Origin: Dicaeum eximium
Lineage: Eukaryota; Chordata; Aves; Passeriformes; Dicaeidae
Assembly (NCBI GenBank): GCA_013396995.1
Contig: VWZP01010960.1
Location: 20,444-84,443, forward strand
DNA length: 64,000 nucleotides
Reading direction: 5' to 3'
Below, in pieces: positions 48,856 to 62,330 of this stretch. Both the position numbers and the translations under genes were made by a program. Position 1 is the first letter of the stretch; each line of letters begins with the position of its first letter. The notes below the pieces were generated by a model. The model was not told the DNA's origin, made no database searches, and worked only from the letters and a program-made list of their open reading frames with translations.

Positions 48856-51800
48856 TTATTTCTCTGTGTTCAAGGTCACAACATTATTCTTGTCCAAAAT
48901 ACTTTGTTATTCTAGGGAACCCAGTTCTGGGTGATTATCAACTGGGGAGTAATTTAGAGAGGTACAGAACCAGTCTGTTGGTGAGGATGGAAGGACCCAA
49001 CATGATTCCCTGGCATCTCAGTGGCTGCTTGCTGCTGGGAAAAGCCAGAGCCATGGCTGACTTTACCCCAGTGTAAACCAGATATTGGCACTAAAAGTTC
49101 TGGACATAGGCTGGTATGATCAGAATTTGCTATTTTGACACACAATGAAATTCACTCAATTCAATTAACATAATATTTTTATTACCTACTTCATAAAATG
49201 CAAGGCCTGTTTCATCAAAAAGCTCCAATAATTTCTACAGTGATAACTATAATGTAACATTTGTAATAGAAATTTGAAGTTCTACTAACATTTTCACTTG
49301 TATCAACTAGCATTTGGAGTTAATGAGAACTGCAGTATCAAAACCTGCTTTGATAAGAGAAGACTCTTATTTCTTTCCATGTCACAAACTGCCTTTCAGC
49401 TAGTATCTGCCTGGGCTGTGTCTTTTCATTTGAGTTTTGCATTCCACAGTTTCTGCCTCTGCTGTACTTTATCTTTTAGAATAATGTTTATGTAATTGGC
49501 TGCTATAGTCTCAGGATATGATAAAGTCAATATTTTTTGGGAGTGGTAATACCTTCTGTTAAGTTGTGTGATTGTACCGGGCGTCATTAGCAGAACTATT
49601 TTTTGAGCCTCCCTGTTTTTTCTTGTTTGTTATTTTTTTAAACTAAATTGAGACACAACTTCTTCAATTCTAAGGAAAGGAATCTGAGAACAAAAAAGAA
49701 AAATAAGTGTGAAAGGGAATATTTTTTTCTCTTTTAATCTTTGCAATATCTTCTGTTGAATGATAAGTAGCATTCACAGAATGCTGTTTGTGTTCTTTTA
49801 GGGTTTCAGCCTTGACACCGACTCGAGCTGTAACTTGCAGCTGAAATTAGTAAGATGATCATATTAAGATGGTAAAGAAAAGCAGATCGTCATGCTTATT
49901 TTATTTATCTGTATGGTTGCATGAGATATACATCTGGCATATATGTTGTGTGTAAAATGGACCCCATATGATCGTGTCCATGCTCTTTGTTTCTTTTTGT
50001 TTCTTTTCTTTGCACACTGTCACATTAATACAAGATGCCTGGGCTAGAACAGAAGCTAGACTTCCCTGCTTCTCTTCTTTCTCCATTCTGTTTCTTTACA
50101 GGATTCATTTGTATATGAATTGCAGCCTCCAGTCTTTACAAACATCTTTGTTGTTTGTAAAGAATTTTTTGGCATAACCCAGACTGTAGGGAAATCTAAT
50201 ATTTATACCAAGAAATGGTATTTAGTGGATATAGGAAAGTAATAAGTGCCACAAGTACAATCTTTCTTCACACTGACATAGGGTTTACTGCAAAAGTACT
50301 TGTAATGAGTTACAGTCTTACAATATAATAACAAAGACAAGTACCAAATCTAGTGGCCAATTCAGATTCATAAACAGGCATAGAGACATGCACTCAGTAT
50401 CATGAAGTGTGAGCCAAGAAGGCATGTAAATGTTTGGCTCACTAATGGGATACATAGCAGAAGATAGGCTTCAAAATCATCATGCACAGTATTGAAACTG
50501 GTTCCCTGCTGACTCTCCTAAAAGTTACTCATCTAGAAGTGGAACAAAAGAGCTGAGCAAAGGCCACACAGCAGGAACTGGCTGTCCTTTCTTCCCACTG
50601 CAACTGGCAAATGAAGTTTGGAGGAGTTTTTGTGTGACAATATCTGTAACTCCTAGATTTGGTCAATATCCTCTTTACCTGGGAAAATCTGTATTGATAC
50701 AAGAAAACATTTCAGTCCTTGATGACATGGAAGGCCTGGCTACTTGCTTCACTTGTCAAGTGAAGACAGGTAGAGTTGGGGAGGGAGACTACTTTATGAA
50801 CTCAACACCAAAAAAATAAAAATAAATTTAAAATTGGACATTAGCATTCAATTGCCTAATGTAATTGACTTCTTTAGAAGCTAGAGGCCATATTACAGTA
50901 TTTCTCAGTACCAATTTGCTCTTTGTGTAATAGTCATATTACTATTTGAAGCACAGGCTTTCAAACTTACAGTACAGATTAAGTTTTTGAAGAATCTGTT
51001 ACCTAACTGCTTCCCTTTAGTCACCTAAATTTGCTGAATTTTCTCAGCTGTCAATGAGCAAAGAATCTATAGTAGATTCCCATTTTTATTGTGGTCTGCA
51101 GAGTACTGAACACATGTAAAGACTTTCGTTTGTATTCCTAGAAGAGACTTGGATTCATAAAAATCTGTCTGTAACTATTTCCTTTTTAACTGTGTACTTC
51201 TTGCCAGAGGAAATCAAGAAATCCTTCTGACTTTGTCAGAATTTGTCAGATTTCAGCTTCTAATGGAAACTTGTATAATGCAGGTTTATTAATAACTCCT
51301 ATTAATGAATCATTTAACTCTTCTGAGAAAGATTTCCAAAGATGCAATGCAGTTAGTGACTTGACTGAATCTTATGATTTAAGATGAGTGCTTAATTTGT
51401 ACTGTGAGGAAATAACAACTAAGGTACTAATATGAGACTTGTTTTATTCTTCCAGGCTGCACTCAGATCTTTAGATGAAAATATTGTAGTATATTGTTTA
51501 ATAAATTAATTGATTTCTTCAGCCCAGCAGAAATTGTTACGTTTTGTTTGCATCACTTGAGTAGATGTAATTAACATACAGATGCCTGTAAAAAATATTT
51601 CTGTTAAGGAATAAATATTGGCATCAGTTGCATCCTGTTTATTGTTATTTTAATTACTTTGGTTGAAGTTTATAACACAACATTTTGATTCAGGAGGAGG
51701 CTAATTTTTCTTGCTCATGTATGTAGTCTTACTGCTGTGATTAAAAACTTTTCAGCAAGGCTTTTCATGGTAAGTTTGTTACATAGGAACTGGAACAGTA

Positions 51801-53300
51801 ATTTAGAAATCATTCTACTTGTAGACAAGTGATGCAACCTTTCAGATGAGACAGTAGAATAACAACACACAAGCAAGCAGTATTCAAAATTTTATTAAGT
51901 TGTATATGTATATGTACATAATGATCAACAATTCCCTCAACTACATTTAGATATAGTTTAAACCAGAAGATATAATAACTCTGCTGCTTCTAAATTATCA
52001 AATATAGAAATGCTCAAAATTCCATTAAGTCTTTCTGTGGCAGCAGGCATGAATGGTGCACTACTATCTTTCAGGCTTGTGTGTAAGTATGCATCTGCAG
52101 GTATTCAGTATTGTAATAAAGAGTGCCTGTAAGTATTCATCACTTATCTGGTGAGTTTTATGCTTTAGAAAAGTTAGAGTTTAGGTTGTAACCAAATATT
52201 GTAACATCTATTATGCCATTTTTATTTAGTAGTAAAGCTTTTTCAAGTATGCTTTCCTGTTCAACAATTTGACTCTGTGACATGCTTCTAGACATTAACT
52301 ATTGGTAATTCTATCAATTCACATGAATCTACACATTTTTAATCCTCTGCTGACACAGTTAGCATCCCTGTAGTGAGCAAAACCACCAAAACTAAAAATC
52401 TTTCCCAGCTTTTTATTGACATATCTGAATTTATGACGATTCATTATGCATTAGATGTGATGTTTCCCAGCCTTTTAGGCATATGGTGTGGCACAGCCAA
52501 CTATCAACAATATTATGATTCTTTTGTCATTAAAGATCTGTCAAGAGGCTTGATCTTCTTGATGTTTTGCTTATTAGATAGATACTGCCATATAGGCATC
52601 TTATACTTCACAGTCATTAGTTGCTAAACATGTAGTGGGAAGACAGAAAACTTGGTAACTGTGATTCTCATAGCAAAAAAAAAATATTGCATAGAGGATT
52701 CAGCAATGAGTCAGCAGAATATAAAATTATCATGAATGGGAGTTCACCAGAATTATTGAGATATGTTTTCTTAATTCTATGTGATTCTACTAGAATTGTG
52801 TTTGAAATCTGTGGAGCTGTGTGTGAACATTTTTTTAACCAAGTATTTGTCTAGAAGAGTTGATGACCAGGGTAAGTAAAGTTTTCCAACCTTCACTTTC
52901 TTAATGAGAATTTCAGGCCACAAGAAACATTCAAAATGCATAGTAAAGCTATACATTATTTTTCTGCCTTAGAGGAAAACACATAAATGACTATAAGGGT
53001 ACATGTATGAGGAACACAATGGCCAATTTTCAGTAGATAGATTATTCAGATTATAAGGGTAGAGAAAATGAGGAATTTATTTTAATGTAAATAAATTCTT
53101 AACAATCCTGTCTGCTTTGACAAAAATAAGATAATCCCTGGTGTATCTGGATATGTTTTAAAATACTATCCATTGTGTGAAATATAATGTATTCAACAAG
53201 TTACCTGATTTTATATGCACCCAGAAACTCTAATATAGGGGATTGTTGTGGAAAATATTGAAATGTTTTTAGTTTGTAAATATTTTGGGATTCACACCCT

Positions 53301-53322
53301 TAAATAAATAAATAAATAAAAT
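53301..53322. repeat. (TAAA)n microsatellite
   Basis: Five tandem TAAA units. Confidence 0.95.
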
Positions 53323-55976
53323 CTAGTGTAATTTTAGCAATAAAATTATATTTATCTCGCATTCTGGTGTCCCAAGTGACTTCCCTTCCAGCCATTTGAT
53401 CATTGCAGAAAAAAGAAATACACAAGTCAGTGATAAATCTCTTGAGTTTCACTATTGTGAACTTATCTTCAGAAAAGAATCATATCAGGAATTATAGGGT
53501 TGCCTCCCTATATCAATCTTATACTATGTAGCAAAAAATATGTCCTATAAAAATGTGAATAAATGTGTCATTTTTGCCCTTAAAATGTGTGTATATTTTC
53601 ATTTTAAAGAGAGTAGTAAAAGGTGGTAGAAGGATGAGAAATCTGCTGAATTGAAATGACCACCTGAAGACTGTGCATCACTGAAATGTTTTTGTCCTGT
53701 TACAGCAGGCCTAGTTCAGAATAGCAAACTCAGGCATAGATGGAAGTCTTCAGCCTTAGCAAAGAGGGAGTTTTGTAAACATGTCTTTCTGAAATATTAT
53801 TTCAGAAAGCATACACATAGAAGACCTGAGGTGCTTAGCCATAACTTTCCTCTGCATTTAGAATTTAGAGTGAAACCTGAGGCACTGCAAGTTCAGAGCG
53901 AATTGGGGAATTTCCCTGCAGTTATGCATTGGCCTGTCACTACAGCAGCAGCAATGGCATTTTGTACTAGTGATTCATAGTTTCTCATTTACACCCAGGC
54001 TTGCGTCATGTACTGTGCTGCAAACTTCCTTTCTTTTCAAGTATGCTTTTTTCAGACTGGTTTATTGTTGACTGGGAAGTGGAGCTGTTCCCGATGTATT
54101 CCTAAGGAAACATCCTGTACAGGAAGATTTGTTTTATTTTACATACAGCTGCCAATATACTTTAAAGTTGATGGTGTCCTCACTATTTATTTTCTTTCCT
54201 TCCTAACCTAAATTGATGTTTAGGCTCCGTTTGTAAGTCAGGCCTGCTTAGAGAAGGTCAGCTGGGGCCCACAGAAAGTTCTGTAAGTAGAAAGTTTTAA
54301 AAGCTCCTCTTAATCAAGAGGTTTAAGGCATTTATTTATTGATCTGTATTCAACTGAAGTGCATTAAATCCCCAAATACAAACTAATGCTCTTCTTATTT
54401 TGCTAATATGAACAGCTACATTACAACATAAGAAGTAACCGTGTACTTCAGAAGGTGACATTAAAGCTAATGTGACATTAAAACTTCTGCTTCCAGAGAT
54501 GTCACAAACAAGAGTTTCTACTGACAAAAATCATAGGACTCACAAATGTATCACCATAATGTTACTAGGATGCTATTTTTTACTTAAATTATCTGTCTCC
54601 TTCCAGCTGCTACAGGTCCTTCATGTCAGTGTGTAATTCTTTTCTTGCCATTCACAGGAGTGTGATAAACTGAAGCTTATTTCTTTATCATAGGACAGGG
54701 TGGGGAAAAAAGTATGATATTCTGATGCTGTACCTAAAATGTCAGCAGAAAGTCTTTTGCTGTTGCTGTTATATTGTCTCTGAAAAAATCAGAGGAATAC
54801 TGATTCTTCAGGATTATGTACCAGCCATTTAAAATTTGAGAGTGATTTCTCTAAAGAGACAATTTTTGAGGCAGAACAGGTACACTTCATCAGCAACACT
54901 GTAATACATCCAACGTTGCCAGCAGTAGAGAAACTGTGGGAGTCAGGTTTGAATTGAGAGTTTCCTGGACCTATTCAATCTTGGACACTTTCCTGAAACT
55001 TTGAACAATAATACTAGTTATGGTGAGGTGTTCTTTTTCTGGTTTGAACATGTGTCCAGTGGGAACTGGACTGGAGACCACACGAATTAGTACCAATCAG
55101 TTATTAGTGCCCAGAGCTGGAACAGCTGGAACAGTTGTTTGAAGAAGTGTTCCTTCTCTTGCAACTAATGCTTATCTTTCACAGTGTTCCTTAGGCATAA
55201 CATTATTTCTGCTTAGCTGGAACCGTTCAATTTGAAAGCCCCTCTTTTTATTCTAATGTTTCATTCAGCTGAAGTCAAGCAGGATTATCCTGAGCTGAAA
55301 AGATTTTAAAATAATAGTTTTTATAGAGATCTGTTCAGATAATTTTGCATTTTGCAGTTTTCTGTATCTCTTTGCACCTTCATGGATTTTTTTATGCAAA
55401 CAAAAAATCGCTGTCTATAATTTTAGAAATGTATAATAAACAGTATTGCATTTCCATTGGGATCTCAAAGAACAGCTTTTGTATCTGTGCAAAATGCTAG
55501 ACGCAGCTTTCCTTTTCTTAGGACATTTTCTGCACAGAGTATATGTCTGTGCTGTAAATAATATATGAAATAGTTTTTTAATTAAATGCATCAGGAAACA
55601 GAAGAAGGGGAGTTTATCAATATTTATTTCCAGTAATCTTATATGCATTTTAATTATATTCTTTCAAGGCCTCCTAGGTTTTGTTTATCTGATTATTCTG
55701 CTTTCTTCCTCTCAAGAAGGAAGGACAAGACACTGTCATATTAATCACATCTGTGATTTAGTTCAAAATGAAACAACCAATTTAATTACTGCATCGTGAG
55801 TTATGCATCCTCTGCATTATTAGAGAAGGAAGTCTACAAGAGAGAGAGACACCACAACTATTAGCTGTGCATTCAGACTTTCAGGAAAATCCTTGAAGAA
55901 AGATTTTTTCAGAAAATAATTTCAAACTGATTTCAGACTTGCAAATTATTTCAGTGCTAAGTATTGAAGGCTTGTT

Positions 55977-56033
55977 TATTTTTGTTTGTTTGTTTGTTTT
56001 GGTGGTTTTTTGTTTTGTTTTGTTTTGTTTTTT
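55977..56033. repeat. (TTTG)n / (TTTTG)n tract
   Basis: TTTG units give way to TTTTG units after a GGTGG interruption. It ends about 360 bp before the 24-bp minisatellite and has the same T-rich strand bias. Confidence 0.93.
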
Positions 56034-56394
56034 TCTGATGCAAGAACTATGAACTAGAATTTCCAATAACTTTTGGTTTACTTTTTTTGGCTTCCCAAAG
56101 GAAAAACAAGCTTCACTAGAGTGTGATTTTACCATCAGTTGTCATAGATAGTAAAGCTTCCAGTGTACTCATTCCTCAATGGAACAGTGCATATAAGTAA
56201 TTGAGAGCTATGATTTCACTGAATTGAGAGAGTAAATTTCATCTATAAAGGGCAAGAAGGTGATAATTACTTTCTCTTGTCTGGCATAGAAAAATGAAAT
56301 AGATGAGATTACAAAGCTCTTGACTAAAACACTCCCTGCAAAGTAGTTAGAGAAAAGGTCACAACGAAAGCTTACTGTAACCTGAGAAGCAGCT

Positions 56395-56735
56395 TCTTTT
56401 TCTTTTTCTTTTTCTTTGTCTTTTTCTTTTTCTTTTTCTTTGTCTTTTTCTTTTTCTTTTTCTTTGTCTTTTTCTTTTTCTTTTTCTTTGTCTTTTTCTT
56501 TTTCTTTTTCTTTGTCTTTTTCTTTTTCTTTTTCTTTGTCTTTTTCTTTTTCTTTTTCTTTGTCTTTTTCTTTTTCTTTTTCTTTGTCTTTTTCTTTTTC
56601 TTTTTCTTTGTCTTTTTCTTTTTCTTTTTCTTTGTCTTTTTCTTTTTCTTTTTCTTTGTCTTTTTCTTTTTCTTTTTCTTTGTCTTTTTCTTTTTCTTTT
56701 TCTTTTTCTTTTTTCTTGCTTGCTTTTCTTTTTTT
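56395..56735. repeat. 24-bp polypyrimidine/polypurine minisatellite
   Basis: On the plus strand this is a CTTTTT hexamer tract in which every fourth hexamer carries one T-to-G change. The G falls at 56418 and then every 24 bp to 56682: twelve Gs in perfect register, with no other differences between units. Plain hexamers flank the array, and an imperfect tail runs to 56735. Because 24 is a multiple of three, long open frames result on both strands: a 197-codon minus frame of KDKEKEKE units and a 113-codon plus frame of FSFSFSLS units. Neither has other coding features. The purine-rich minus strand could favour triplex DNA. Confidence 0.97.
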
Positions 56736-59700
56736 TCTATTACACAAGCTCAGCTGAGTTACCATAGCATGATTGGAAAATTTGGTTAATATATAGGCCA
56801 AAACAGGTGTAGGTGTGTTAACTGTCTTTGCTAAAGTTTGAATCCATTAGGCTTTACACACTGTGTGAGCAGGACTTCTGTTGTCAGATTTCATGTTTTT
56901 TGCAGCCAACTAACATAAATTTTGGGGAAGAAAATCTGGTTGTCTGTGAGCAAAGATAAATAATTACTTAATGTGTGTACTCTCTTTAAGGACTCTGACA
57001 GCCCTAGACTTAAAAAATGTGTATGCTTCTCCTGGGCAGCAGATTTGGTCACATTACATGCTGCAGTGGATGTAGTTTGAAATATTGTATGCACCTTAGT
57101 GCTCAAGTGAAGTTTGGGTAAAGAATACGGCAGTTTGAAAATGGGAGCGAACAGACCCAGTGGCTGATTGGCTGTGTAGCTTCACACGTTCCCTGTCACA
57201 AGAGAGCATCACAACCACAAATACTGCCTGTGCATGCTGTTTTGTTTATCATCCTGCTGACAGGGGGAGCATTTCTTTTCAAATGATCTCTATCTACAAT
57301 ATCTCACGTGCTCAGAGCAAGTGAGGACAAAGAGAAAACTGATACTAAGTACATGCTGTTCATATCTGCTCCAAATGTGATAACTATTCTCATATGCTGC
57401 AGCAACACACTCCCTCACTGAAAAATACAATGACTCATAAAAAGGAACAAAATAAGGATCTGTAACAGAAACACACTGTCCCCTGAGATGGTTAAACAAT
57501 TCATAAGGCTTGGAAGAGCTTGACATTTCTTTCACAGGTGGACTAGTGGTAACTTTGTGGACTAAATTAAGGAAACTTAATATTTTGCAAATTGGAGTTT
57601 ATACTTTGCTCTCTGGATTATAGTTACTTAGACACAGCATAAAAAGGAGAAGAACAGATGCCAGAAAAACTCATTAATTAGCTGAGTGTGTTTATTGCAA
57701 TATTATGGGGCAATCACCAAAACTAAGACATTTATTCAAATTCAAAATGATATTTAGTACTAGGAATAGAAGTTGAAACATTAGGAATTCCTAAACATTG
57801 TCTCTAACCATTGCTTGGCATCTGCTGATGCCAAAATATTTGCTTTTTATTTATTTTTCATGTACTTGTAGCTTTATAGACCATTATTGTATAGTTACGT
57901 AATTTCCTAGCTAACTACCCTGTTAGGTTAGACAAACATATTCCTGGAATCTTATTCCAGTTATGCTTCTTCAGTGAACCAAGGCCACATCACTTTCCCA
58001 TGTATTTAGACATATTCAGTGTGAGGCTAGAAGCAAGGGGGACTTCAGCAGGGGACTGAAACGAGGGGACTGAAACTCCCCTTCAGCAGGGGACTGAAAC
58101 GAGGGGAATTACTTCATTAACTGTACTTCTAATTGGGGATTTTTGTCAATTATGCTAATTTGCTAAACTTACAAAAATGCTGAAGCCCTATATCACATGT
58201 ACATTCCACCATAAGTGCACCTGGAGGGCCTTCAATAAATACCTGCTTTTTCTCATTTTAATCTCATTTGGCTTGTGATTTTAGGGCTGAAAAGGCATCA
58301 CTGCTGATTATCTAATGCAACCCGTTTCTTTATTACAATATGAAATACTATCACTGATACGAGGATGAAAAGAGTTAGTTTTTTTCAGTGTGTATTTTAT
58401 GATTTGGGTTCTTGAAGTCTTGTAGCCTGTAGCTTAATTTAATGTCTAGTTTTAAAAGACAGATTTTATTAGATTTAATTACTTGTTTCATCTAAAATTG
58501 AAGTTATTTTTATTATTAATTGATCTATTTATTACATGAAGTACAAATCAGAAGATATTTTACTTCTTCTGCACATCAGTAATGTTTTATCATAATTCTT
58601 TTCATCTTCCATGCTTTTAAATTTCCTTTTGAATTAAGTAACTGAGGTTCAACATTAAAGTTTGTATGTGAAATGTAATAAAGTTTTGTGCTCAAAGTTG
58701 AGGAGCAATCCAAATTAAACTTAGGCTGTCTCATATCTTTTCACCAATCTTCAACCAAATATGGCCGAAATGCCTTAAAACCGTGTTTAAACTTGAGTAT
58801 TATGGTCAGCTTTGTGCTGGCAGAAGATGGAAAGGAATGTTTTTTAATGTCTCAGGACATGTGCTTATTCCCATTGATTGCTTACAGCTTGTGGCAGGGA
58901 ATGAGGGCCTTCAAGGAAAACTCTCAAAATATCCTAGAAGGTCTGCCTCTGCTCCTGAGGTATTTTTGGTTTGATGGGAGGTAGAAGATAATACCATATT
59001 GCCGTATTGATCCCTCATGTGACTCTTTATCCCTTGAGTCCCATAAACTGGTTTAACTCTCATTCAGTTGTATGAGTTAAATCAATAAATCCCATTACTT
59101 TTTTTAAAGTCTCAAAGGAAAAATTAATTTTCTTCAGATAAACATCCAGACTTTGAACTTGTTCTTAACCTCCTAATGTTGTGAGTTTCAACTATAAAAA
59201 TCACAGAAGTCTCCCCAGTTGTTTTTTCCTATCTCTATGTTTAGCTGGGGAAGGAAAGCCCAAAAAACTTCAGCTACATGCACATTGTAAGAAAACTGCT
59301 GACATTTTCAGAAAATTGATTGATGAATTGGCAAAGTACTGACAGTCACCACTCAGTGCACTGCCCACCTCAAGCCATGCATTGCTCCCTCCTTACATGA
59401 TACTGCCTCATTACACAATGGTGGGACATGGGATCCAACCCTGGCATTGCTACTTTAGAGATGGTATTATTGGCTTGAGCTACTTTTGTGGTAGTACCAT
59501 AAAGGTGCAGGATGTGTGTGTATTGTTAGGTCTCTGACAATCCTGAATGCTGAAAACAGCTGAAACTATTACTTTCCCCAGCTGTCTGCCTTAGCCCATT
59601 CTGGAGATTGCCATTCCTGAACTAGGTATGCCTCATCCCATCATGAACCATAATATACCAGGCTGAAAAGTGCAGGAGATGATTGACAAAAGGATTAGAT

Positions 59701-60289
59701 ATCCATGCCTCAGAGGCAGCAACCCTCTCAGAGGGGCAGGGTGGATGAGTAGGAGCCATAACGGTTTCAAACTGCTGGTTTTATCTATCACAGACTGTGT
59801 GACAAGCTTCCTAAAATACTGTAGTAGATGTTCACTTCAGTGCAGGAAAATAGAAGTTTCAGTAAACTGAAATGTTTTGGAAGTTTGACCAGTAACATGC
59901 TGCTAATTGACTGGTAATAGCGTATGAGTATATAATTCACATTGCTTCTTTTTTTAACGGTACAAGAAAGAGTGTTCTTGGCAAAGCTGGGATTCTCCAG
60001 CATCACAAGAATTCATATGATATCCTTCCTAAATGCAGTAAACAGTTCCCTGCAGTTTCCAGTTAAAATACTTATCTTTGATGAATGGTAGTTTATTTTA
60101 CTTTACTTATGTCAGTCTAGAATGGAACAATACAGGACTGTAATAATTACTGCTATTTATTTTTCAAATCTTTCCTATGGTACTGTTGCAAGGACTATGT
60201 CAAGTTAGTGGTAATTAAAATCAAAAATGCAAGCAGTCAGCTTGGTTTATGGTACTTTGCTGTAATAAATATTCTTCCATTTCTTGATA
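56736..60289. other. Unique AT-rich DNA, no gene seen
   Basis: No exon or transposon was recognised. A 98-codon plus frame (58688-58984) overlaps a 63-codon frame and is not supported. A small tandem duplication lies at 58043-58107. Confidence 0.5.
58043..58107. repeat. 27-bp direct repeat with nested 12-bp repeats
   Basis: CTTCAGCAGGGGACTGAAAC followed by GAGGGGA occurs at 58043-58069 and 58081-58107. The core GGGGACTGAAAC appears three times (58051, 58065, 58089). Confidence 0.93.
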
Positions 60290-61025
60290 CAGGGCATGGG
60301 ACATCCTCAGAGGGGCAGTGCCTTACCACCATCATAATGATGATTTTTTTCTTAACATCTAATCCAAATATCTCCTCTTTCAGTTTAAAACAATTTCCCT
60401 TGCCCTATCACTATGTGCCCATGTAAAAAATTGCCCTCCCCGTTTTTTACAAGCCCCCATCAAATACTATTAAGGCTGCAGTTAGGTCTTCCCAGAACCT
60501 TCTCTTGTCCAGGCTGAACAACCCCAGCTCACTCAGCCTGATTTCACGAGAGACATTCCCCGGTCCTCTAATCATCTCTGTGGACCTCCTCTGAGTCTGC
60601 TGCAACAGGTCCACGTCTTTCTTGTGCTGAGAGCCCCAGAGCTAGACACAGGCAAAGTCTCATGAGAGCAGCATAGATGAGAACTACCTCCCCTGGTCTG
60701 CTGGCCACACTTCCTTTGATACAGACCATCATGTGCTTGATCTTTGGGCTGCAAGCATCCACTGTTGGCTCATGTCCAGTTTTTCATCCACCTTGGCAGT
60801 GCTGCTCTAACAATGAGTTCCTCTCCCAGGTCTAACTCTTCAACTTGGGCTTGTTGAACCTCATGAGGTTCTCACAGGCCCACTTCTCTAGTTTGTCCAG
60901 GTCCCCGTGGATGGCATGTCTTCTGTCTATTGTGTCAATTGCACCACTGAGCTTTGTGTCATCTGTAATTTTGCAAACTTTTCAACAAAGTGTTTCTTAA
61001 ACCATGTACTTAAATCCCTGAAGGG
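60290..61025 (-). mobile_element. CR1 LINE, 0.7-kb 3' fragment with ORF2 end
   Basis: This is the longest CR1 piece in the window. Plus-strand landmarks read in minus orientation include TCTTGTCCAGGCTGAACAAC, CTTTCTTGTGCTGAGAGCCC, GGTCTGCTGGCCACACTTCC, GGGCTTGTTGAACCTCATGA and TTGTCCAGGTCCCCGTGGAT. These correspond to the end of the reverse-transcriptase ORF and the 3' region. It has several stops, so it is inactive. No octamer tail is seen at its left end, so its true 3' tip is lost or diverged. The frames at 60568-60762 and 60572-60754 lie inside it. Confidence 0.92.
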
Positions 61026-61379
61026 TAGTCTCACTCTTTAATATTTGTCACTCAAAAAAATTGAAATTAGTATCACCCAGTGTGCTATATTCCTCATATG
61101 AAACCTTTAAACTAAGGATGAGAAAAAAATCACCCATCATTTTATGCAAAATCAAAGCATTTATAGTCTAATCTGTAAGCACAAATGCTTTTGTTGTTGC
61201 CTAGTATGATCTCAGTTCCAGAAGTATATGAAAAAGGAAATAGAACAACCTAAGACTAATTCAGTAAACCTAATTATTTTAAAATTATGACTTTACCCGA
61301 AGTAATTTGAATATTGGGAGTAGGATCTAACTTATGGAATTGAAAGAAGCACATGTAAATCAAAGTATTTATTAAGTTT
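61026..61379. other. Unique AT-rich DNA, no gene seen
   Basis: Nothing was recognised between the CR1 and the LTR-like unit. Confidence 0.5.
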
Positions 61380-62330
61380 TGATGGGGTTGGCACTATCAT
61401 AAAAGGCACCCCTTTTCTTTCCCAGAAGAGGTGGTGTGTCAGCGATGATGAGAGACAGGGAAGACTGATGGTGATCAGCATCCAAGTTCTTTGTGAACTA
61501 CAAACACTTGGAGCTGAAATTCTCTTGTAAGCTATGGAGAAAAGACTCTTTTTCCCTATAATGCATGAAACTATGGGGAGATGAAGGGTTCAAATTTGAG
61601 CAAATGCCCCCATGCTGAAGTAAGCAGATGTGGAAGTATCTGTCATCTCATGAGAAGTTTGAACAGAGAAAAAGAGTGGTGAGACCCTCTGCCCCCAAGG
61701 AGAGAGGAAGAAGATCTCTGTTCTTAGGGATTAAGATGATTTTAGAGGTAGATAATGAGAACTTTTGCCTTCGAACAGCTCATCTTTAAAACAGCACCCT
61801 ATAAGTTGACATGGCCCATAAACAAGCTGTGAGAAGGCTTGTGGAAAATGGGAGGGGCTTCACAACTGCAGATTTCCCTGGGCAGCTGTTAATTCGTGAA
61901 GAAATTGAGAGCCACGAGAGAACTGTTTTTTCCTCTTGTGGAGAAGTCTACATAACATTAACAAGAGGGACTTCTCTCCCTAAGTGAACTGAAGAAAGAC
62001 TACTTTAAAGGTGGTAAACTGACTGAAAATTTTAGGTTTTGTTTCTTTACGTTGTCAGTGGAAGAGAAAAGGTTGTGGGGGGAGGAGAAGTGTTCTGAAG
62101 GGTTTGTTTTGATTCTTACTACATTTTTTTTTCCTTTTAGTTACTGTTAATAAAACTTTCTTTATACCCTTCTAAAGTTTTGAGCCTGCTTTGCCTTTCT
62201 TCCTATCTCACAGCAGGAAGGGAGTGCACTGGTGATTGGCCAGCACTGAAACCACCACTCTCAGTGGTGCATTGGCCAGGAACATTTCAAATTTGTGGAA
62301 TTCTAAAATTGGTGAATCAAAACTGCTACA
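61380..62330 (+). mobile_element. LTR-like unit beside the env remnant
   Basis: The unit runs from TGATGGGGTTGGCACTATC to AACTGCTACA (TG...CA). On the plus strand AATAAA is at 62150-62155, and I recall the surrounding AATAAAACTTTCTTTATACC text as part of abundant avian ERV LTRs. Against this, the minus strand shows two CCAAT boxes (plus-strand ATTGG near 62237 and 62273) and a GTATAAAG box near 62166, so a minus reading as continuation of the env provirus LTR is possible. No target-site duplication was found. Borders and strand are provisional. Confidence 0.5.

Larger units (their letters stand above)
48856..56394. other. Long unique AT-rich DNA, no gene seen
   Basis: No exon or transposon was recognised. 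Small simple repeats are (TAAA)n at 53301-53322 and a TTTG/TTTTG tract at 55977-56033. Open frames do not exceed 84 codons. Confidence 0.55.

Noticed and set aside
56395..56735. CRISPR-like regular repeat
   Set aside because: The array has no unique spacers, and the genome is a vertebrate; it is a simple-sequence minisatellite.
56416..56757. FSFSFSLS-repeat plus-strand open frame
   Set aside because: A direct consequence of the 24-bp pyrimidine repeat.
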